Shown here piece by piece: positions 40,634-50,152 of a stretch of DNA of 64,000 nt; position 1 is the stretch's first letter; every line of letters begins with the position of its first letter. Position numbers and translations under genes: made by a program. Source of the DNA: Geminicoccaceae bacterium (lineage in GTDB: Bacteria; Pseudomonadota; Alphaproteobacteria; Geminicoccales; Geminicoccaceae); assembly GCA_025062095.1 (NCBI GenBank), contig JANXAZ010000007.1:46204-110203 (forward strand). Direction: 5' to 3'. The notes under the pieces were generated by a model. The model searched no databases and had not been told where the DNA came from. It was given only the letters and a program-made list of their open reading frames with translations.

Positions 40634-42619
40634 ATGTTCGACAAGATCCTGATCGCCAACCGGGGCGAGATCGCTTGTCGGGTGATCAAGACCTGTCGGC
40701 GGCTGGGCATCCGCACCGTGGCCGTCTATTCGGACGCCGACGCCGAGGCCCTGCACGTCGAGATGGCCGACGAGGCGGTTCGGATCGGTCCCCCGCCGGC
40801 GGTCGAGAGCTATTTGAACATCGAAGCGATCGTCGAGGCCTGTCGCATCAGCGGGGCGCAGGCCGTGCACCCGGGCTACGGCTTTCTCTCCGAGCGCGCC
40901 GCTTTCGCCCGCGCCCTCGAGGCGGCGGGGATCACCTTCATCGGTCCGCCGGTTGCGGCGATCGAGGCGATGGGCGACAAGATCGAGAGCAAACGCCTCG
41001 CCCGCGCCGCCGGCGTATCCACCGTGCCGGGCACGCTCGAGGCCGTGGCCGATCCCGACGAGGCCCGCCGGATCGCCCGCGACATCGGCTATCCGGTGAT
41101 GATCAAGGCCTCGGCCGGGGGCGGCGGCAAGGGCATGCGCATCGCCCGCAACGAGCAGGAACTCGTCGACGGGCTCGCCCGGGCGCGTTCGGAAGCCCGC
41201 TCCGCCTTCGGCGACGAACGGGTCTTCCTCGAGAAATTCGTCGAGGAACCACGGCACATCGAAATCCAGGTCCTGGGTGATCGACACGGCAACATCGTCT
41301 TTCTCGGCGAGCGCGAGTGCTCGATCCAGCGTCGCCACCAGAAAGTCATCGAAGAGGCGCCCTCGCCCTTCCTCGACAAGACCACCCGGCGCGCGATGGG
41401 CGAACAAGCGGTGGCGCTCGCGCGCGCGGTCGGTTACTACAGCGCGGGTACGGTCGAGTTCATCGTCGACAAGAACCGCAACTTCTATTTCTTGGAGATG
41501 AACACGCGGCTGCAGGTCGAGCATCCGGTGACCGAGCTCGTCACCGGGCTCGATCTCGTCGAGCTCATGATCCGCATCGCGGCGGGCGAACCCCTCCCGT
41601 TCCGCCAGGAAGACGTGCGCCTGGAAGGCTGGGCGATCGAGTGCCGCGTGTACGCCGAGGATCCGAGCCGGGGCTTCCTCCCCTCGGTGGGGCGGCTGGT
41701 CCGCTACCGCGAACCGCAGGGGCGCGAGATCCGCATCGACAGCGGCGTCTACGAGGGCGCCGAGGTCCCGATCCACTACGACCCGATGATCGCCAAGCTC
41801 TGCGCCCGCGGCCACGACCGGCGGACGGCGATCGCCGCCGCGCGCGAGGCTCTCGATGCCTTCCTGATCCGCGGGCCGGTGCACAACCTGAGCTTCCTCG
41901 CCGCCGTCCTCGCCCATCCCCGCTTCCAAGAAGGACGCCTGTCGACCGGCTTCATCGCCGAGGAGTTCGGAGAGCGCTTCGCGGGCGGCTCGCTTCCGCC
42001 CTCGCGGCTCGAGGAGATCGCCGCGGTCGTGGTCCGCATGCGCCTCGATCGGGCCCGCAGGGACTCGCGCGCGAGCGGAAAGATGCCGGGTTGGCGCTAC
42101 CGACCCGAGACGCGCTGGGTGGTCCAACTCGGACAGGTCTGTTTCCCCGTCGCGGTCCTGGCCGACGACGACGAGCAGAGCGTGGTCCACGTGGTCGATC
42201 GTCACCTCGAGGTCGAGGCCGATTGGCGCCCCGGCGATCCGGTCGTGCGGGCGCGCGTGGCCGGAGCGAGCTTCACGATCCAAGCCGATCCCCTGCCGGA
42301 AGGCTGGACCGTGCGCCACGGCGGGGCGGAGTTCGTGGCGCTCGTGCGCACTCGCCGCGCCGCCGAGCTCGCGGCGCGGATGCCCGAGAAGGCCAAGCCC
42401 GAGACCGGCAAGATGCTGCGCTCGCCCATGCCCGGGCTGATCGTCGCGGTGGCGGTCAAGCCCGGCGACGAGGTCAAGGCGGGCCAGGATCTCTGCATCC
42501 TCGAGGCGATGAAGATGGAAAACGTTCTGCGCGCCGAGCAGGACGGCCGGGTCGCGGAAGTGCGCGTGCGGCCGCGCGACACCGTGGCCGCCGATCAGGT
42601 CCTGATCACCTTCGCCTGA
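40634..42619 (+). CDS. pccA: Propionyl-CoA carboxylase alpha subunit (biotin carboxylase + BCCP)
   Basis: A 661-residue subunit. Biotin carboxylase domain (1-450): KILIANRGEIACRVIKTCRR, ATP-grasp KASAGGGGKGMRIARNEQEL, ERECSIQRRHQKVIEEAPSP and FLEMNTRLQVEHPVTELVTG. A linker domain follows (450-585) and a C-terminal biotinyl domain with ILEAMKMENVL, Lys627 being the biotin site. With PccB it carboxylates propionyl-CoA. A terminator hairpin starts within its stop codon. Confidence 0.95.
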   Translation: MFDKILIANRGEIACRVIKTCRRLGIRTVAVYSDADAEALHVEMADEAVRIGPPPAVESYLNIEAIVEACRISGAQAVHPGYGFLSERAAFARALEAAGITFIGPPVAAIEAMGDKIESKRLARAAGVSTVPGTLEAVADPDEARRIARDIGYPVMIKASAGGGGKGMRIARNEQELVDGLARARSEARSAFGDERVFLEKFVEEPRHIEIQVLGDRHGNIVFLGERECSIQRRHQKVIEEAPSPFLDKTTRRAMGEQAVALARAVGYYSAGTVEFIVDKNRNFYFLEMNTRLQVEHPVTELVTGLDLVELMIRIAAGEPLPFRQEDVRLEGWAIECRVYAEDPSRGFLPSVGRLVRYREPQGREIRIDSGVYEGAEVPIHYDPMIAKLCARGHDRRTAIAAAREALDAFLIRGPVHNLSFLAAVLAHPRFQEGRLSTGFIAEEFGERFAGGSLPPSRLEEIAAVVVRMRLDRARRDSRASGKMPGWRYRPETRWVVQLGQVCFPVAVLADDDEQSVVHVVDRHLEVEADWRPGDPVVRARVAGASFTIQADPLPEGWTVRHGGAEFVALVRTRRAAELAARMPEKAKPETGKMLRSPMPGLIVAVAVKPGDEVKAGQDLCILEAMKMENVLRAEQDGRVAEVRVRPRDTVAADQVLITFA

Positions 42620-42670
42620 TCGGCGCGCGGAAAAAGGAGCCGGCCGCGCGGCGGGCCGATCTTCGTTTTC
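42618..42670 (+). terminator. Terminator after pccA
   Basis: Arms GATCGGCGCGCGG (42618-42630) and CCGCGC (42644-42649) plus GCCGATC (42655-42661), with a 5-base bulge and a 13-base loop, followed by TTCGTTTTC. It overlaps the pccA stop. Confidence 0.65.
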
Positions 42671-42703
42671 CGAGAGTAAACGAGCTTCGAGCGGGACAGG
42701 GGG

Positions 42704-43552
42704 ATGGAAAGGGTCGCTCTTTCGTCCGGGCGCGCGCGGCTGCGCCGCCTCGTCGACAGCAAACCCTTCGAGCGCCTCGTGGTCGCCGTCATCGTGGCGA
42801 ACGCGATCACCCTCGGCCTCGAGACCTCTTCCGCGGCGATGGCGGTCGCGGGCCCGGCCATTCTCTTCTTGGATCGGCTGGCGCTTCTGTTCTTCTGCGC
42901 CGAGCTCGCGCTGCGCATTCTCGTCTACGGACCGGCGTTCTTCCGCGGACCCTGGAACGTCTTCGATTTCGTGGTCGTGGCGATTTCGCTCGCGCCCGCG
43001 AGCGAGGGCTTCCAGATCTTGCGCGCGCTGCGGATCCTGCGCGCCCTGCGGCTCTTGTCCGTCGTTCCGGAGATGCGGCGGGTGGTCCAGGCCCTGCTCG
43101 CCGCGATTCCGGGAATGGGCTCGGTCGTCGCGCTCCTCCTGCTCGTCTTCTACGTCTTCGCGGTCATGGCCACCAAGCTCTTCGGGGCGGACTTCCCGGA
43201 TTGGTTCGGCTCGGTCGGCGCGTCGCTCTATTCGCTTTTCCAGATCATGACGCTCGAGAGCTGGTCGATGGGCATCGTCCGACCGGTGATGGAGAAACAC
43301 CCCTTCGCTTGGCTGTTCTTCGTTCCCTTCATCCTGATCACCAGCTTCGCCGTGCTCAACCTGTTCATCGCGCTCATCGTCAACGCCATGCAGAAGGTGC
43401 ACGAGAGCGAAGGTCTGGGCGAGACGATCCGCAGCGAGCACGCCGAAGTCTTGGCCGCGCTCGATACGCTGCGGGCCGAACTGCGCGAGCTGCGGCGCGC
43501 GGTGGACCGACGGGGCGCGGACGCGCTGGCCGGGCACGACCGATCGGGCTAA
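42704..43552 (+). CDS. Voltage-gated sodium channel, bacterial NaChBac/NavAb type
   Basis: A 282-residue six-helix channel subunit, expected to form homotetramers in the inner membrane. S1 starts near residue 25, S3 has PWNVFDFVVVAISL, and S4 carries arginines at three-residue spacing in ILRALRILRALRLLSVVPEM. The pore filter is TLESWSMGIVRP, the known NavAb-type sodium filter (TLESW), followed by S6 with NLFIALIVNAMQ. The C-terminal part (238-270) looks like a charged coiled coil, as in the family's tetramerisation helix. It lies after the pccA terminator with its own unit. Sodium preference is inferred from the filter. Confidence 0.92.
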   Translation: MERVALSSGRARLRRLVDSKPFERLVVAVIVANAITLGLETSSAAMAVAGPAILFLDRLALLFFCAELALRILVYGPAFFRGPWNVFDFVVVAISLAPASEGFQILRALRILRALRLLSVVPEMRRVVQALLAAIPGMGSVVALLLLVFYVFAVMATKLFGADFPDWFGSVGASLYSLFQIMTLESWSMGIVRPVMEKHPFAWLFFVPFILITSFAVLNLFIALIVNAMQKVHESEGLGETIRSEHAEVLAALDTLRAELRELRRAVDRRGADALAGHDRSG

Positions 43553-43600
43553 GCTTCGCGTCTGTCGTTCGGAGCTGCCTTCCGAGACGAACCCGCGGCC

Positions 43601-44380
43601 GTGCCGACCGTCGCCACCTTCAACGTCAACTCGATCAAGGCGCGCCTTCCCAATCTCTTGGATTGGCTCGCCGCTGCGCGACCCGACGTGGTGTGCCTGC
43701 AGGAGCTCAAGTGCACCGAAGAAGCCTTCCCCCGCGAGCCGATCGAGGACCTCGGCTACAACATCGCGGTCTTCGGCCAGCGCGGCTGGAACGGGGTGGC
43801 GATCCTGTCGCGCTCGCGGATCGAAGACGTTCTGCGCGGCCTGCCGGGCGATCCGGAAGACGAGCAGGCGCGCTATATCGAGGCGTTCACGGCCGGGATC
43901 CGCGTGGCCTCGGTATACGTGCCCAACGGCAATCCCGTGGGCAGCGAGAAGTTCGCTTACAAGCTCGCCTGGCTCGAGCGCTTGCGCGGGCGCGCGCGCG
44001 AGCTCGCGGAGTTCGAGGAGGCGGTCGTGCTCGCCGGCGACTTCAACGTGATCCCCGAGCCCATCGACTGCCACGATCCCGCCGCCTGGGCCGAAGACGC
44101 GCTCTTTCGGCCCGAATCGCGCCGGGCGTTGCGGGCGATCCTGCACGAGGGCTGGATCGACGCCTATCGCGCGCTGCACCCCGAAGAACGCAACGCGTAC
44201 ACCTTCTGGGACTATCAGGGCGGAGCCTTTCAGCTCGATCACGGGATCCGCATCGATCATCTGCTGCTTTCGCCCGAGGCCGCCGACCGGCTCGAAGAGG
44301 CGCGGATCGACAAGGAGCCGCGCCGCAGGCCCAAGGCCTCCGATCACACGCCGGTGATCGTGCGGTTGCGCGATGGCTGA
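43601..44380 (+). CDS. xthA: Exodeoxyribonuclease III
   Basis: A 259-residue AP endonuclease/3'-5' exonuclease of base excision repair. It begins TVATFNVNSIKARLPNLLDW; VCLQELKC holds the metal ligand Glu35; WNGVAILS, LAGDFNVIP and DHTPVIVRL carry the other catalytic residues. Start GTG 43601. Its end overlaps the next gene by 8 bases. Confidence 0.95.
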   Translation: MPTVATFNVNSIKARLPNLLDWLAAARPDVVCLQELKCTEEAFPREPIEDLGYNIAVFGQRGWNGVAILSRSRIEDVLRGLPGDPEDEQARYIEAFTAGIRVASVYVPNGNPVGSEKFAYKLAWLERLRGRARELAEFEEAVVLAGDFNVIPEPIDCHDPAAWAEDALFRPESRRALRAILHEGWIDAYRALHPEERNAYTFWDYQGGAFQLDHGIRIDHLLLSPEAADRLEEARIDKEPRRRPKASDHTPVIVRLRDG

Positions 44381-44858
44381 CGAGGAGGAGGTCGCACCCG
44401 GCCTCGCGCTCGAGCCTCCGGAGCCGGGCGGCGAGGAGCTCGTGACTTATACCGCCGGTCGGTTCGTGGTCGCGGCCCCGCCCTCCTGGTACCTCGCCGC
44501 CGTGCGCGCGGCGGAAAACGACGACGTTCCCTGGCCGCAGGCGATGGCCGACGCCACCGGCTGCAGCGAGGCGCGGTTGTTGCCGATCGAAGACGTCGCG
44601 CGCGCCGATCTCGCCGTGTGGTGTTGGCTCACCCCCGAAGGCGGCCGCTACGTCGAGATCGTCGACGCCACCGCCTGTCAGCTCGCCGTCTATATCCCCG
44701 ACCCGGCCGATTGGCCCGCGTTTTGGGCCGAGTTCGTCGTCCCGGCGCTGCAGCTGCAACTGCTCGCGAGCCTGCGGCGCGAGCTCGCTCGTCTGCGTCC
44801 CCCGTCTCGGGTCAGGCCAAGACCACGTCGAGCATCATCATCACCACGAAACCGGTGA
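44373..44858 (+). CDS. Hypothetical protein, unknown family
   Basis: A 161-residue acidic protein I do not recognise. No signal peptide or membrane segment. It has a compact Trp-rich centre (PPSWYLAAVRAAENDDVPW, AVWCWLTPEGGRYVEIVDAT, DWPAFWAEFV) and an Arg/Ser-rich end. The ATG at 44373 lies inside xthA (ATGGCTGA), suggesting coupling. The last 47 bases overlap the convergent ZIP gene, so the real C terminus beyond about residue 145 is doubtful. Confidence 0.65.
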   Translation: MADEEEVAPGLALEPPEPGGEELVTYTAGRFVVAAPPSWYLAAVRAAENDDVPWPQAMADATGCSEARLLPIEDVARADLAVWCWLTPEGGRYVEIVDATACQLAVYIPDPADWPAFWAEFVVPALQLQLLASLRRELARLRPPSRVRPRPRRASSSPRNR

Positions 44859-45585
44859 GCAGGCCCACGCTGTTGAGGCCGTCGTTGCGTTCGCGGTTGA
44901 TCTCCGGGATCACCTCCTCGCTGATGACGAAGAGCATCGCCCCGGCCGCGAAACCCATGGCCACGGGCAAGAAGGGAGCGGCGAGGAAGACGAGCCCGGA
45001 CCCCAGGGCACCGCCCACCGGCTCGACGAGCCCGGAAAGGACGCCCACCAGGAAGGCGCGGCGGGCGGGATCGCCGGCGGCGACCGAGGCCATGGCGACG
45101 GCCAACCCCTCGGGCACGTTCTGAAGGCCGATGGCCACGGCGAGCGCGGTGCCGTTGGCGACGTCGCCCGAAGCGAAGCCCACGCCGACCGCGAGGCCCT
45201 CGGGGAAATTGTGCAAGGTGATGGCGAGGATGAAGAGGACCACCCGGGCGCGACCGGCGACGTCTTCGGCATACGGCCCGCTGCCGAGGTGGTGCTCGGA
45301 GAGCCAGGCCCCCAAGCGGAGGAGCGCGGCTCCTCCGACGAGGATCCCGGCGCTCACCACGAAAGCCGAGAACACGCGGCCGAGGCCGAGCTCCCGCGCC
45401 GCCTCGATCCCCGGAACGATCAGGGAGAAGGCGGTGGCGGCGAGCATGACCCCGGCACCGAAGCCCAAGAACAGGTTCTGCGTCCGCTGCGAGACGTTCC
45501 GGGTGAACAGAACGGGCAACGCCCCCACACCGGTGAGAAGCCCCGCGAGCGTGCTCCCCACCAGCCCCAGCACCAGAGTTTCCAT
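44812..45585 (-). CDS. ZIP-family metal transporter, GufA type
   Basis: A 257-residue inner-membrane transporter, probably importing Zn2+ or related divalent metals. About eight hydrophobic segments. The metal-site motifs are HNFPEGLAVGVGF (TM4) and QNVPEGLAVAMAS (TM5), with Gln replacing His in the second as in the GufA subgroup, and SEEVIPEINRE in TM7. ATG at 45585 has GAAGG upstream; a longer frame beyond it is antisense to the next gene. Divergent from the small lipoprotein gene. Confidence 0.9.
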   Translation of the reverse strand: METLVLGLVGSTLAGLLTGVGALPVLFTRNVSQRTQNLFLGFGAGVMLAATAFSLIVPGIEAARELGLGRVFSAFVVSAGILVGGAALLRLGAWLSEHHLGSGPYAEDVAGRARVVLFILAITLHNFPEGLAVGVGFASGDVANGTALAVAIGLQNVPEGLAVAMASVAAGDPARRAFLVGVLSGLVEPVGGALGSGLVFLAAPFLPVAMGFAAGAMLFVISEEVIPEINRERNDGLNSVGLLTGFVVMMMLDVVLA

Positions 45586-45617
45586 TCGCCTTCTCGTTCC
45601 TGGAGCGCGGTCCGCCC

Positions 45618-45647
45618 TTGCCGCGGGCGCGCCCTCCTGTCTAGGGT
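45618..45647 (+). promoter_or_regulatory. Candidate promoter for the small lipoprotein gene
   Basis: TTGCCG (45618-45623), then CTAGGG (45641-45646, spacer 17) or TAGGGT (45642-45647, spacer 18). It lies in the divergent gap with the ZIP gene and about 38 bases before GTG 45685. Confidence 0.45.
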
Positions 45648-45684
45648 CGCCTCGGCTCTCGACACGGAAAAGACGGACGCGAAC

Positions 45685-46083
45685 GTGCGGGCGAAACGAG
45701 CCGAGGCGGCGGCCAAACGGATGTTTTCGGCTTCGCTCGTGGCGCTCGCCGCCTGCGGTCCGATCACCGGCGGCCGGTTGCTCGCCGATCCGGCGGTCCT
45801 CGATGCCATCCGCCGCTATTACGACGCCCACGCGCTCGAGGATCCGGCGTGTGGCGAGCCCTTCATCACGCGCTTGCAGCGCGCCTCGGCCCATCCCCTG
45901 GCGGTCATGGGCGCGCCGACCCAGGTCGTCGTCGACTATCGCTGGGAGGCCCCGGCGCGGGCCGCGGGAGGGTCTCCCTGCACGGGGGAAGGACGGCGCA
46001 GCTTCTGGGTCCTCTCGACGAGCGGGGGGCCCAAAGTCACCGCGATGAGCGGTCCGAGCCGGGCGACGCGAAGCGCGCCGTGA
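45685..46083 (+). CDS. Small predicted lipoprotein, unknown function
   Basis: A 132-residue protein if started at GTG 45685 (an alternative is ATG 45721, 120 residues). From the GTG there is a basic start (RAKRAEAAAKR), a short hydrophobic stretch and lipobox LAAC near residue 22, suggesting export and lipid anchoring. The rest has no recognised domain; it includes AIRRYYDAHALEDPACGEPF. The last 47 bases overlap the convergent efflux gene. Start and function are uncertain. Confidence 0.6.
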   Translation: MRAKRAEAAAKRMFSASLVALAACGPITGGRLLADPAVLDAIRRYYDAHALEDPACGEPFITRLQRASAHPLAVMGAPTQVVVDYRWEAPARAAGGSPCTGEGRRSFWVLSTSGGPKVTAMSGPSRATRSAP

Positions 46084-47254
46084 GCAGCCCGGCGAGGCTC
46101 GCGAGCGAAAGGATCGCCATCATCGGCACCGCCGTGCGGTCGTAAAGGCCGCTCACCACGAAGCCCACGAGAGCGGCGAAGAGAAGCTGGAGGAACCCGA
46201 GAAGAGCGGAGGCGAGACCGGCTTTGTCCGGATAAGGACCGATCGCGAGGGCCATGGCGGTGGGCAGGGTGAAGCCGGCACCGGCCATGAACAGGAACAT
46301 GGGAAAAACCAGGGCCGGCCAGGAGGGCGGAGAGGCGAAGGCGAGGCCGAGGCCGAGGATCGCCGCGACGGCCGAGGTCCGCGTCCCGATGGCGAGAAGG
46401 CCGGGAAGTCCGAGGCGCGCGTTGAGTCGGCCGGCGGCGAAGGTACCGCCCATCCAGCCGGCCACGCCGGCGGCGAAGCAAAGGCCGTACTGGTCGGGGC
46501 GCAAGCCCGCGGCGTCGATGAGGACGTGCGGGCTGCCGGAGATGAAGGTGAAGATCCCGGCATAACCGAGTGCCGCGACCGCGACTCGAGCGAGGTAGAG
46601 GCGATCGGCGAAGAGCCCCCGGTAATTGGCGAGGAGCACCCGCGGCCGCACCGCGCTCGGGTCCTTGCGGCGATTGGTCTCCGGGACGGCGAACAGAACA
46701 CCCGTGAAAGCCAGCGCGCCGAATAGAGCGAGGGCCGCGAAGGTGGCCCGCCAACCGAAGGCGAGGGTGAGCCAGCCGCCCAGGATCGGACCCAGGATCG
46801 GCGCGAGAGCCATAGCGGTGCCGAGATAGGCGAGCACGCGCGCAGCGGCGACCGGCTCGAAGAGATCGCGCACCACCGCTCGGCCCAAGACCACGCCCGA
46901 GCAGGCGGCGATCGCCTGGACCACCCGGAACGCGGTGAGCGTCTCGATCGAAGAGGCGGCTGCGCAGGCGAGACTCGCGAAGGTGTAAAGAGCCGTGCCG
47001 AGAAGCAACAGCGGCCTTCTCCCCCAACGGTCCGAGGCCGGTCCCCAGGCGAGCTGGGCCACGCCGAAGCCGACGAGAAAGAGCGACAGGGTCAGCTGAA
47101 CCTCGGCGACACCGGCTCCGAGCGCCCGCCCGATGGCGGGCAGCGCCGGGAGATAGAGATCGGTCGAGATCGCTTGGAAGGCGACGAGCGCCGGTAGGAC
47201 GAGGAGAAGGCCGCGCGGCGCGGTCGCGCGCGAGATCGGGTCGGCATCGGCCAT
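46037..47254 (-). CDS. MFS multidrug efflux transporter, Bcr/CflA family
   Basis: A 405-residue drug:proton antiporter with 12 hydrophobic segments. Family signs: FQAISTDLYLPALPAIGRAL at TM1, WGPASDRWGRRPLLLLGTAL (motif A loop 2-3), RVVQAIAACSGVVLGRAVVR (motif B region) and LAPILGPILGGWLTLAFGWR (motif C). Start ATG at 47254 on the minus strand. Substrates are unknown; Bcr-type pumps export sulfonamides, bicyclomycin, chloramphenicol or cysteine. Divergent from the ABC binding protein. Confidence 0.92.
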   Translation of the reverse strand: MADADPISRATAPRGLLLVLPALVAFQAISTDLYLPALPAIGRALGAGVAEVQLTLSLFLVGFGVAQLAWGPASDRWGRRPLLLLGTALYTFASLACAAASSIETLTAFRVVQAIAACSGVVLGRAVVRDLFEPVAAARVLAYLGTAMALAPILGPILGGWLTLAFGWRATFAALALFGALAFTGVLFAVPETNRRKDPSAVRPRVLLANYRGLFADRLYLARVAVAALGYAGIFTFISGSPHVLIDAAGLRPDQYGLCFAAGVAGWMGGTFAAGRLNARLGLPGLLAIGTRTSAVAAILGLGLAFASPPSWPALVFPMFLFMAGAGFTLPTAMALAIGPYPDKAGLASALLGFLQLLFAALVGFVVSGLYDRTAVPMMAILSLASLAGLLTARFASPGSDRSSR

Positions 47255-47344
47255 GGCCGCCGCCTAGCAGGCGCCGGAGCGTCCTTGAAGGGCGGACGGG
47301 GCAGGGTTTCGGTGCGCGGTGCTCCGACCCGCGCCCGCGGCGAC

Positions 47345-47373
47345 TTGTCGCGCGCGCTCCCCCTCGTTAGCCT
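47345..47373 (+). promoter_or_regulatory. Weak candidate promoter for the solute-binding protein
   Basis: TTGTCG (47345-47350), a 17-base spacer and TAGCCT (47368-47373), 30 bases before the start codon. Confidence 0.35.
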
Positions 47374-47403
47374 GACCCGGAGGGGGTGCTCCGGGAGGAC
47401 GTC

Positions 47404-48996
47404 ATGACGAGCGCGCGGATGGGGCTTTCCGGACTGGCGATCGCGGCACTCTTCGCGGCCGGTGCGGTCCCGACATCGGCCGAGACCACGCTCAGACTCG
47501 TGCCGCAGGCGGACCTCAAGAACCTCGACCCCATCTGGACCACGGCCGCGATCACACAGAATCACGGCTACATGATTTACGACACGCTTTATGCGCTCGA
47601 CGAGAAGCTCGAGCCGCGGCCGCAGATGATCGAAAAACACACGGTGAGCGACGACGGGCTCACCTGGACCTTCACCTTGCGCGAGGGGCTTCTCTTCCAC
47701 GACGGGAGTCCCGTCACCGCCGAGGACGCGGTGGCCTCCTTGAAGCGCTGGAACGTCAAGCGGGCGGGAGGTCAGGCGCTCGCCGCGCGCGCCCAGTCGA
47801 TCACGGTCAAGGACGCGCGCACCTTCGAGATCAAGCTCAAGGCCAAGTTCGCGCCGATGCTCCAGGTGCTCGCCGATCCGGCCCTGCCGACCTTCGTCAT
47901 GCGCGCGAAGGAGGCGGCGACCGATCCGAACACTCAGGTCACCGAGACCATCGGCTCCGGGCCGTTCGTTTTCGTCAAGGAGGAGTGGAAGCCGGGCGAT
48001 AAGGTCGTCTACAAGAAGAACCCGAACTACAAGCCGCGCAACGAACCTTCTTCCGGCTTCGCCGGCGGCAAGGTGGTCAAGGTCGACCGCGTAGAGTGGA
48101 AATACATCCCGGATACGAATACTGCGACCCAAGCGCTGCTCGCCGGCGAGGTCGACGTGTACGAGATCCCGCCCATGGATCTCTTGCCGATGCTCGAGGC
48201 GGATCCGAACATCGTGGTCAAGGTCCTCGATCCGCTCGGCAAAATGGGGCACATCCGTCCCAACCATCTGCACCCGCCGTTCAACGACGCCCGCGCCCGC
48301 GCGGCGCTGCAGCTCCTCGTCGACCAACGCGAATTTCTGGCGGCTCAGGTCGGCAATCCCAAATACGAGAAGGTCTGCTACGCGATCTTCATGTGCGACG
48401 CGCCCTATACCACGCTCGCGTACGCCGAGCCGTGGATGAAACAGGACAAGGCGCGCGCCAGACAGCTCCTCGCCGAGGCCGGCTACGACTTCAAGACCCC
48501 GATCGTCGTCCTCGTTCCCACCGATCAACAGATCATCATGAACAACGTTCTCGTGATGATCGGGCTTCTCAAGGAGATCGGGGTGGTCGTCGATGCGCAG
48601 TCGATGGACTGGTCGACCTTGACCTCGCGGCGGACCAAAACGGACGATCCGAACAAGGATCCCAAGGTCGGTTGGCACATCTTCCCCACCTGGTGGACCG
48701 GGATCCCGATGTCGAGCCCGATCACCAACGCGCCCTTGGTCGCCACCGGCGATCCCAAGACCGCCTGGTTCGGCTGGCCCAAGGACGATCTCATCGAGGA
48801 GCTCAGGGCCAAGTTCCTCGAGGCCGAGACCCGAGAGGAACAGATGAGGATCGTCGAGCTCCTGCAGAAGCGCTATTACGAGACTTTCCCCTACATCAAC
48901 ACGGGTCAGTTCGTGACGCCGGTGGCGTGGCGCAAGAACATCAAAGGCGTGCCCAACGCTCTCCTCTTCGTCGCCTGGAACGTCGAGAAGAGCTGA
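47404..48996 (+). CDS. ABC transporter substrate-binding protein, family 5 (peptide type)
   Basis: A 530-residue periplasmic binding protein of the OppA/DppA type. Signal peptide of about 26 residues ending PTSA, then [60 protein letters not shown] and IGSGPFVF, all typical for family 5. ATG 47404 has GGGAGG 5 bases upstream; a GTG six codons earlier is rejected. No permease or ATPase genes are next to it, so its transporter is elsewhere and the ligand (peptide, opine or other) is unknown. Confidence 0.92.
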   Translation: MTSARMGLSGLAIAALFAAGAVPTSAETTLRLVPQADLKNLDPIWTTAAITQNHGYMIYDTLYALDEKLEPRPQMIEKHTVSDDGLTWTFTLREGLLFHDGSPVTAEDAVASLKRWNVKRAGGQALAARAQSITVKDARTFEIKLKAKFAPMLQVLADPALPTFVMRAKEAATDPNTQVTETIGSGPFVFVKEEWKPGDKVVYKKNPNYKPRNEPSSGFAGGKVVKVDRVEWKYIPDTNTATQALLAGEVDVYEIPPMDLLPMLEADPNIVVKVLDPLGKMGHIRPNHLHPPFNDARARAALQLLVDQREFLAAQVGNPKYEKVCYAIFMCDAPYTTLAYAEPWMKQDKARARQLLAEAGYDFKTPIVVLVPTDQQIIMNNVLVMIGLLKEIGVVVDAQSMDWSTLTSRRTKTDDPNKDPKVGWHIFPTWWTGIPMSSPITNAPLVATGDPKTAWFGWPKDDLIEELRAKFLEAETREEQMRIVELLQKRYYETFPYINTGQFVTPVAWRKNIKGVPNALLFVAWNVEKS

Positions 48997-49000
48997 GCGC

Positions 49001-50053
49001 TCAGGGATCGAGGGGAACCGGGGCCCACAGCACCTCCTCGATCCGGCGCGCGCCGGTGGCGAGCATGACGAGGCGATCGAAGCCGAGCGCGATGCCGCTC
49101 GCAGGAGGGACGAGGGCGAGCGCCGACAACAGCTCCTCGTCGAGGGGATAGCGTTCGCCGTAGAGCCGTTCTTTGAGCGCCATGGCGGCGGCGAAGCGGA
49201 CGCGCTGCTCGACCGGATCGGTGAGCTCGCCGAAGGCGTTGGCGAGCTCGACCCCGCACAGATAGAGCTCGAAGCGCTCGGCCGTGCGCGGATCGAGCGG
49301 GCTTTTGCGGGCGAGCGCGGCTTCGGGCAGGGGATAGGCGTCGAGGATCGTCGCGCGGCCGCGGCCCAGATGGGGTTCGATCCGCGCGACGAGCACGCGG
49401 GAGAAGATGTCCGACCAGTCGTCGTCGGGAGCGACGCGGATCCCCGCCGCCTCGGCCTGGCGCGCGAGCGCCGCGCGATCGGTGGAGCCATCGGCCGACA
49501 CGGTCGCGAGCAGGTCGATCCCGGCGAACCGGGCGAAGGCTTCGGCGACCGAGATCCGCTCCGGCGGGGCGAAGGGGTCGGCCTCGATCCCCGCGTGCAC
49601 GAAACGGCGCACACCCGCGGCCTCGGCCGCGACCGCGAGGAGTTCGGCGCAGTCCTCCATCAGGCGGGTGTAAGGCTCCTCCGCTCGATACCATTCGACC
49701 ATCGTGAATTCGGGATGGTGCAAGGGTCCCGATTCGCGGTCGCGGAAGACGTGGGCGATGGCCACGATCCGGCGCTCGCCGGCGGCGAGCAGCTTCTTGC
49801 AGGCGAACTCGGGGGACGTGTGCAAGAACAACCCGCGCACGGGCCTCCCCGCCGGATCGCGCAAGCGGGTGGCGAAGGCGTGCAGATGCGGCTCGTTGCC
49901 CGGGGAGTGCTGCAGGCAACAGGGGTCGACCTCGATGAAGCCGCGGTCCTCGAAGAACCGGCGGAAGGCCCGCAAGATCCGGTTGCGGGCGAGGAGAAAG
50001 GGGCGCCGGTCGGCGTGGCGCTCGGGCGCCCACCAAGGAAGCGAGCGGCTCAC
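49001..50053 (-). CDS. epmA: Elongation factor P (R)-beta-lysine ligase (EpmA/GenX, LysRS paralogue)
   Basis: A 350-residue class II synthetase-like protein lacking the tRNA anticodon-binding domain, which fits EpmA that loads beta-lysine on EF-P. Motif 2 region [56 protein letters not shown] and motif 3 [16 protein letters not shown]. Start GTG 50053 is the only reasonable one; the frame remains open far upstream but antisense to efp. Divergent from efp, its substrate. The aminomutase epmB is not in the window. Only 4 bases separate its end from the ABC protein stop. Confidence 0.92.
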   Translation of the reverse strand: MSRSLPWWAPERHADRRPFLLARNRILRAFRRFFEDRGFIEVDPCCLQHSPGNEPHLHAFATRLRDPAGRPVRGLFLHTSPEFACKKLLAAGERRIVAIAHVFRDRESGPLHHPEFTMVEWYRAEEPYTRLMEDCAELLAVAAEAAGVRRFVHAGIEADPFAPPERISVAEAFARFAGIDLLATVSADGSTDRAALARQAEAAGIRVAPDDDWSDIFSRVLVARIEPHLGRGRATILDAYPLPEAALARKSPLDPRTAERFELYLCGVELANAFGELTDPVEQRVRFAAAMALKERLYGERYPLDEELLSALALVPPASGIALGFDRLVMLATGARRIEEVLWAPVPLDP

Positions 50054-50152
50054 GGGCGCATCGTCCGGCTCTGGACCCGGCGAGCGGGAGGGGTTAGGAG
50101 ACCGGCGCCCAGAACGCGCCGGACGGCCGGCTCGGCCGGGGAGTGGCGAATC

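Noticed and set aside
45586..45894. N-terminal extension of the ZIP transporter
   Set aside because: The extra 103 codons are antisense to the small lipoprotein gene and lack membrane segments; ATG 45585 has a good ribosome site.
48995..49003. GAGCGCTC palindrome between the ABC protein and epmA as a bidirectional terminator
   Set aside because: Too short (4 bp per arm) and without T-runs on either side.
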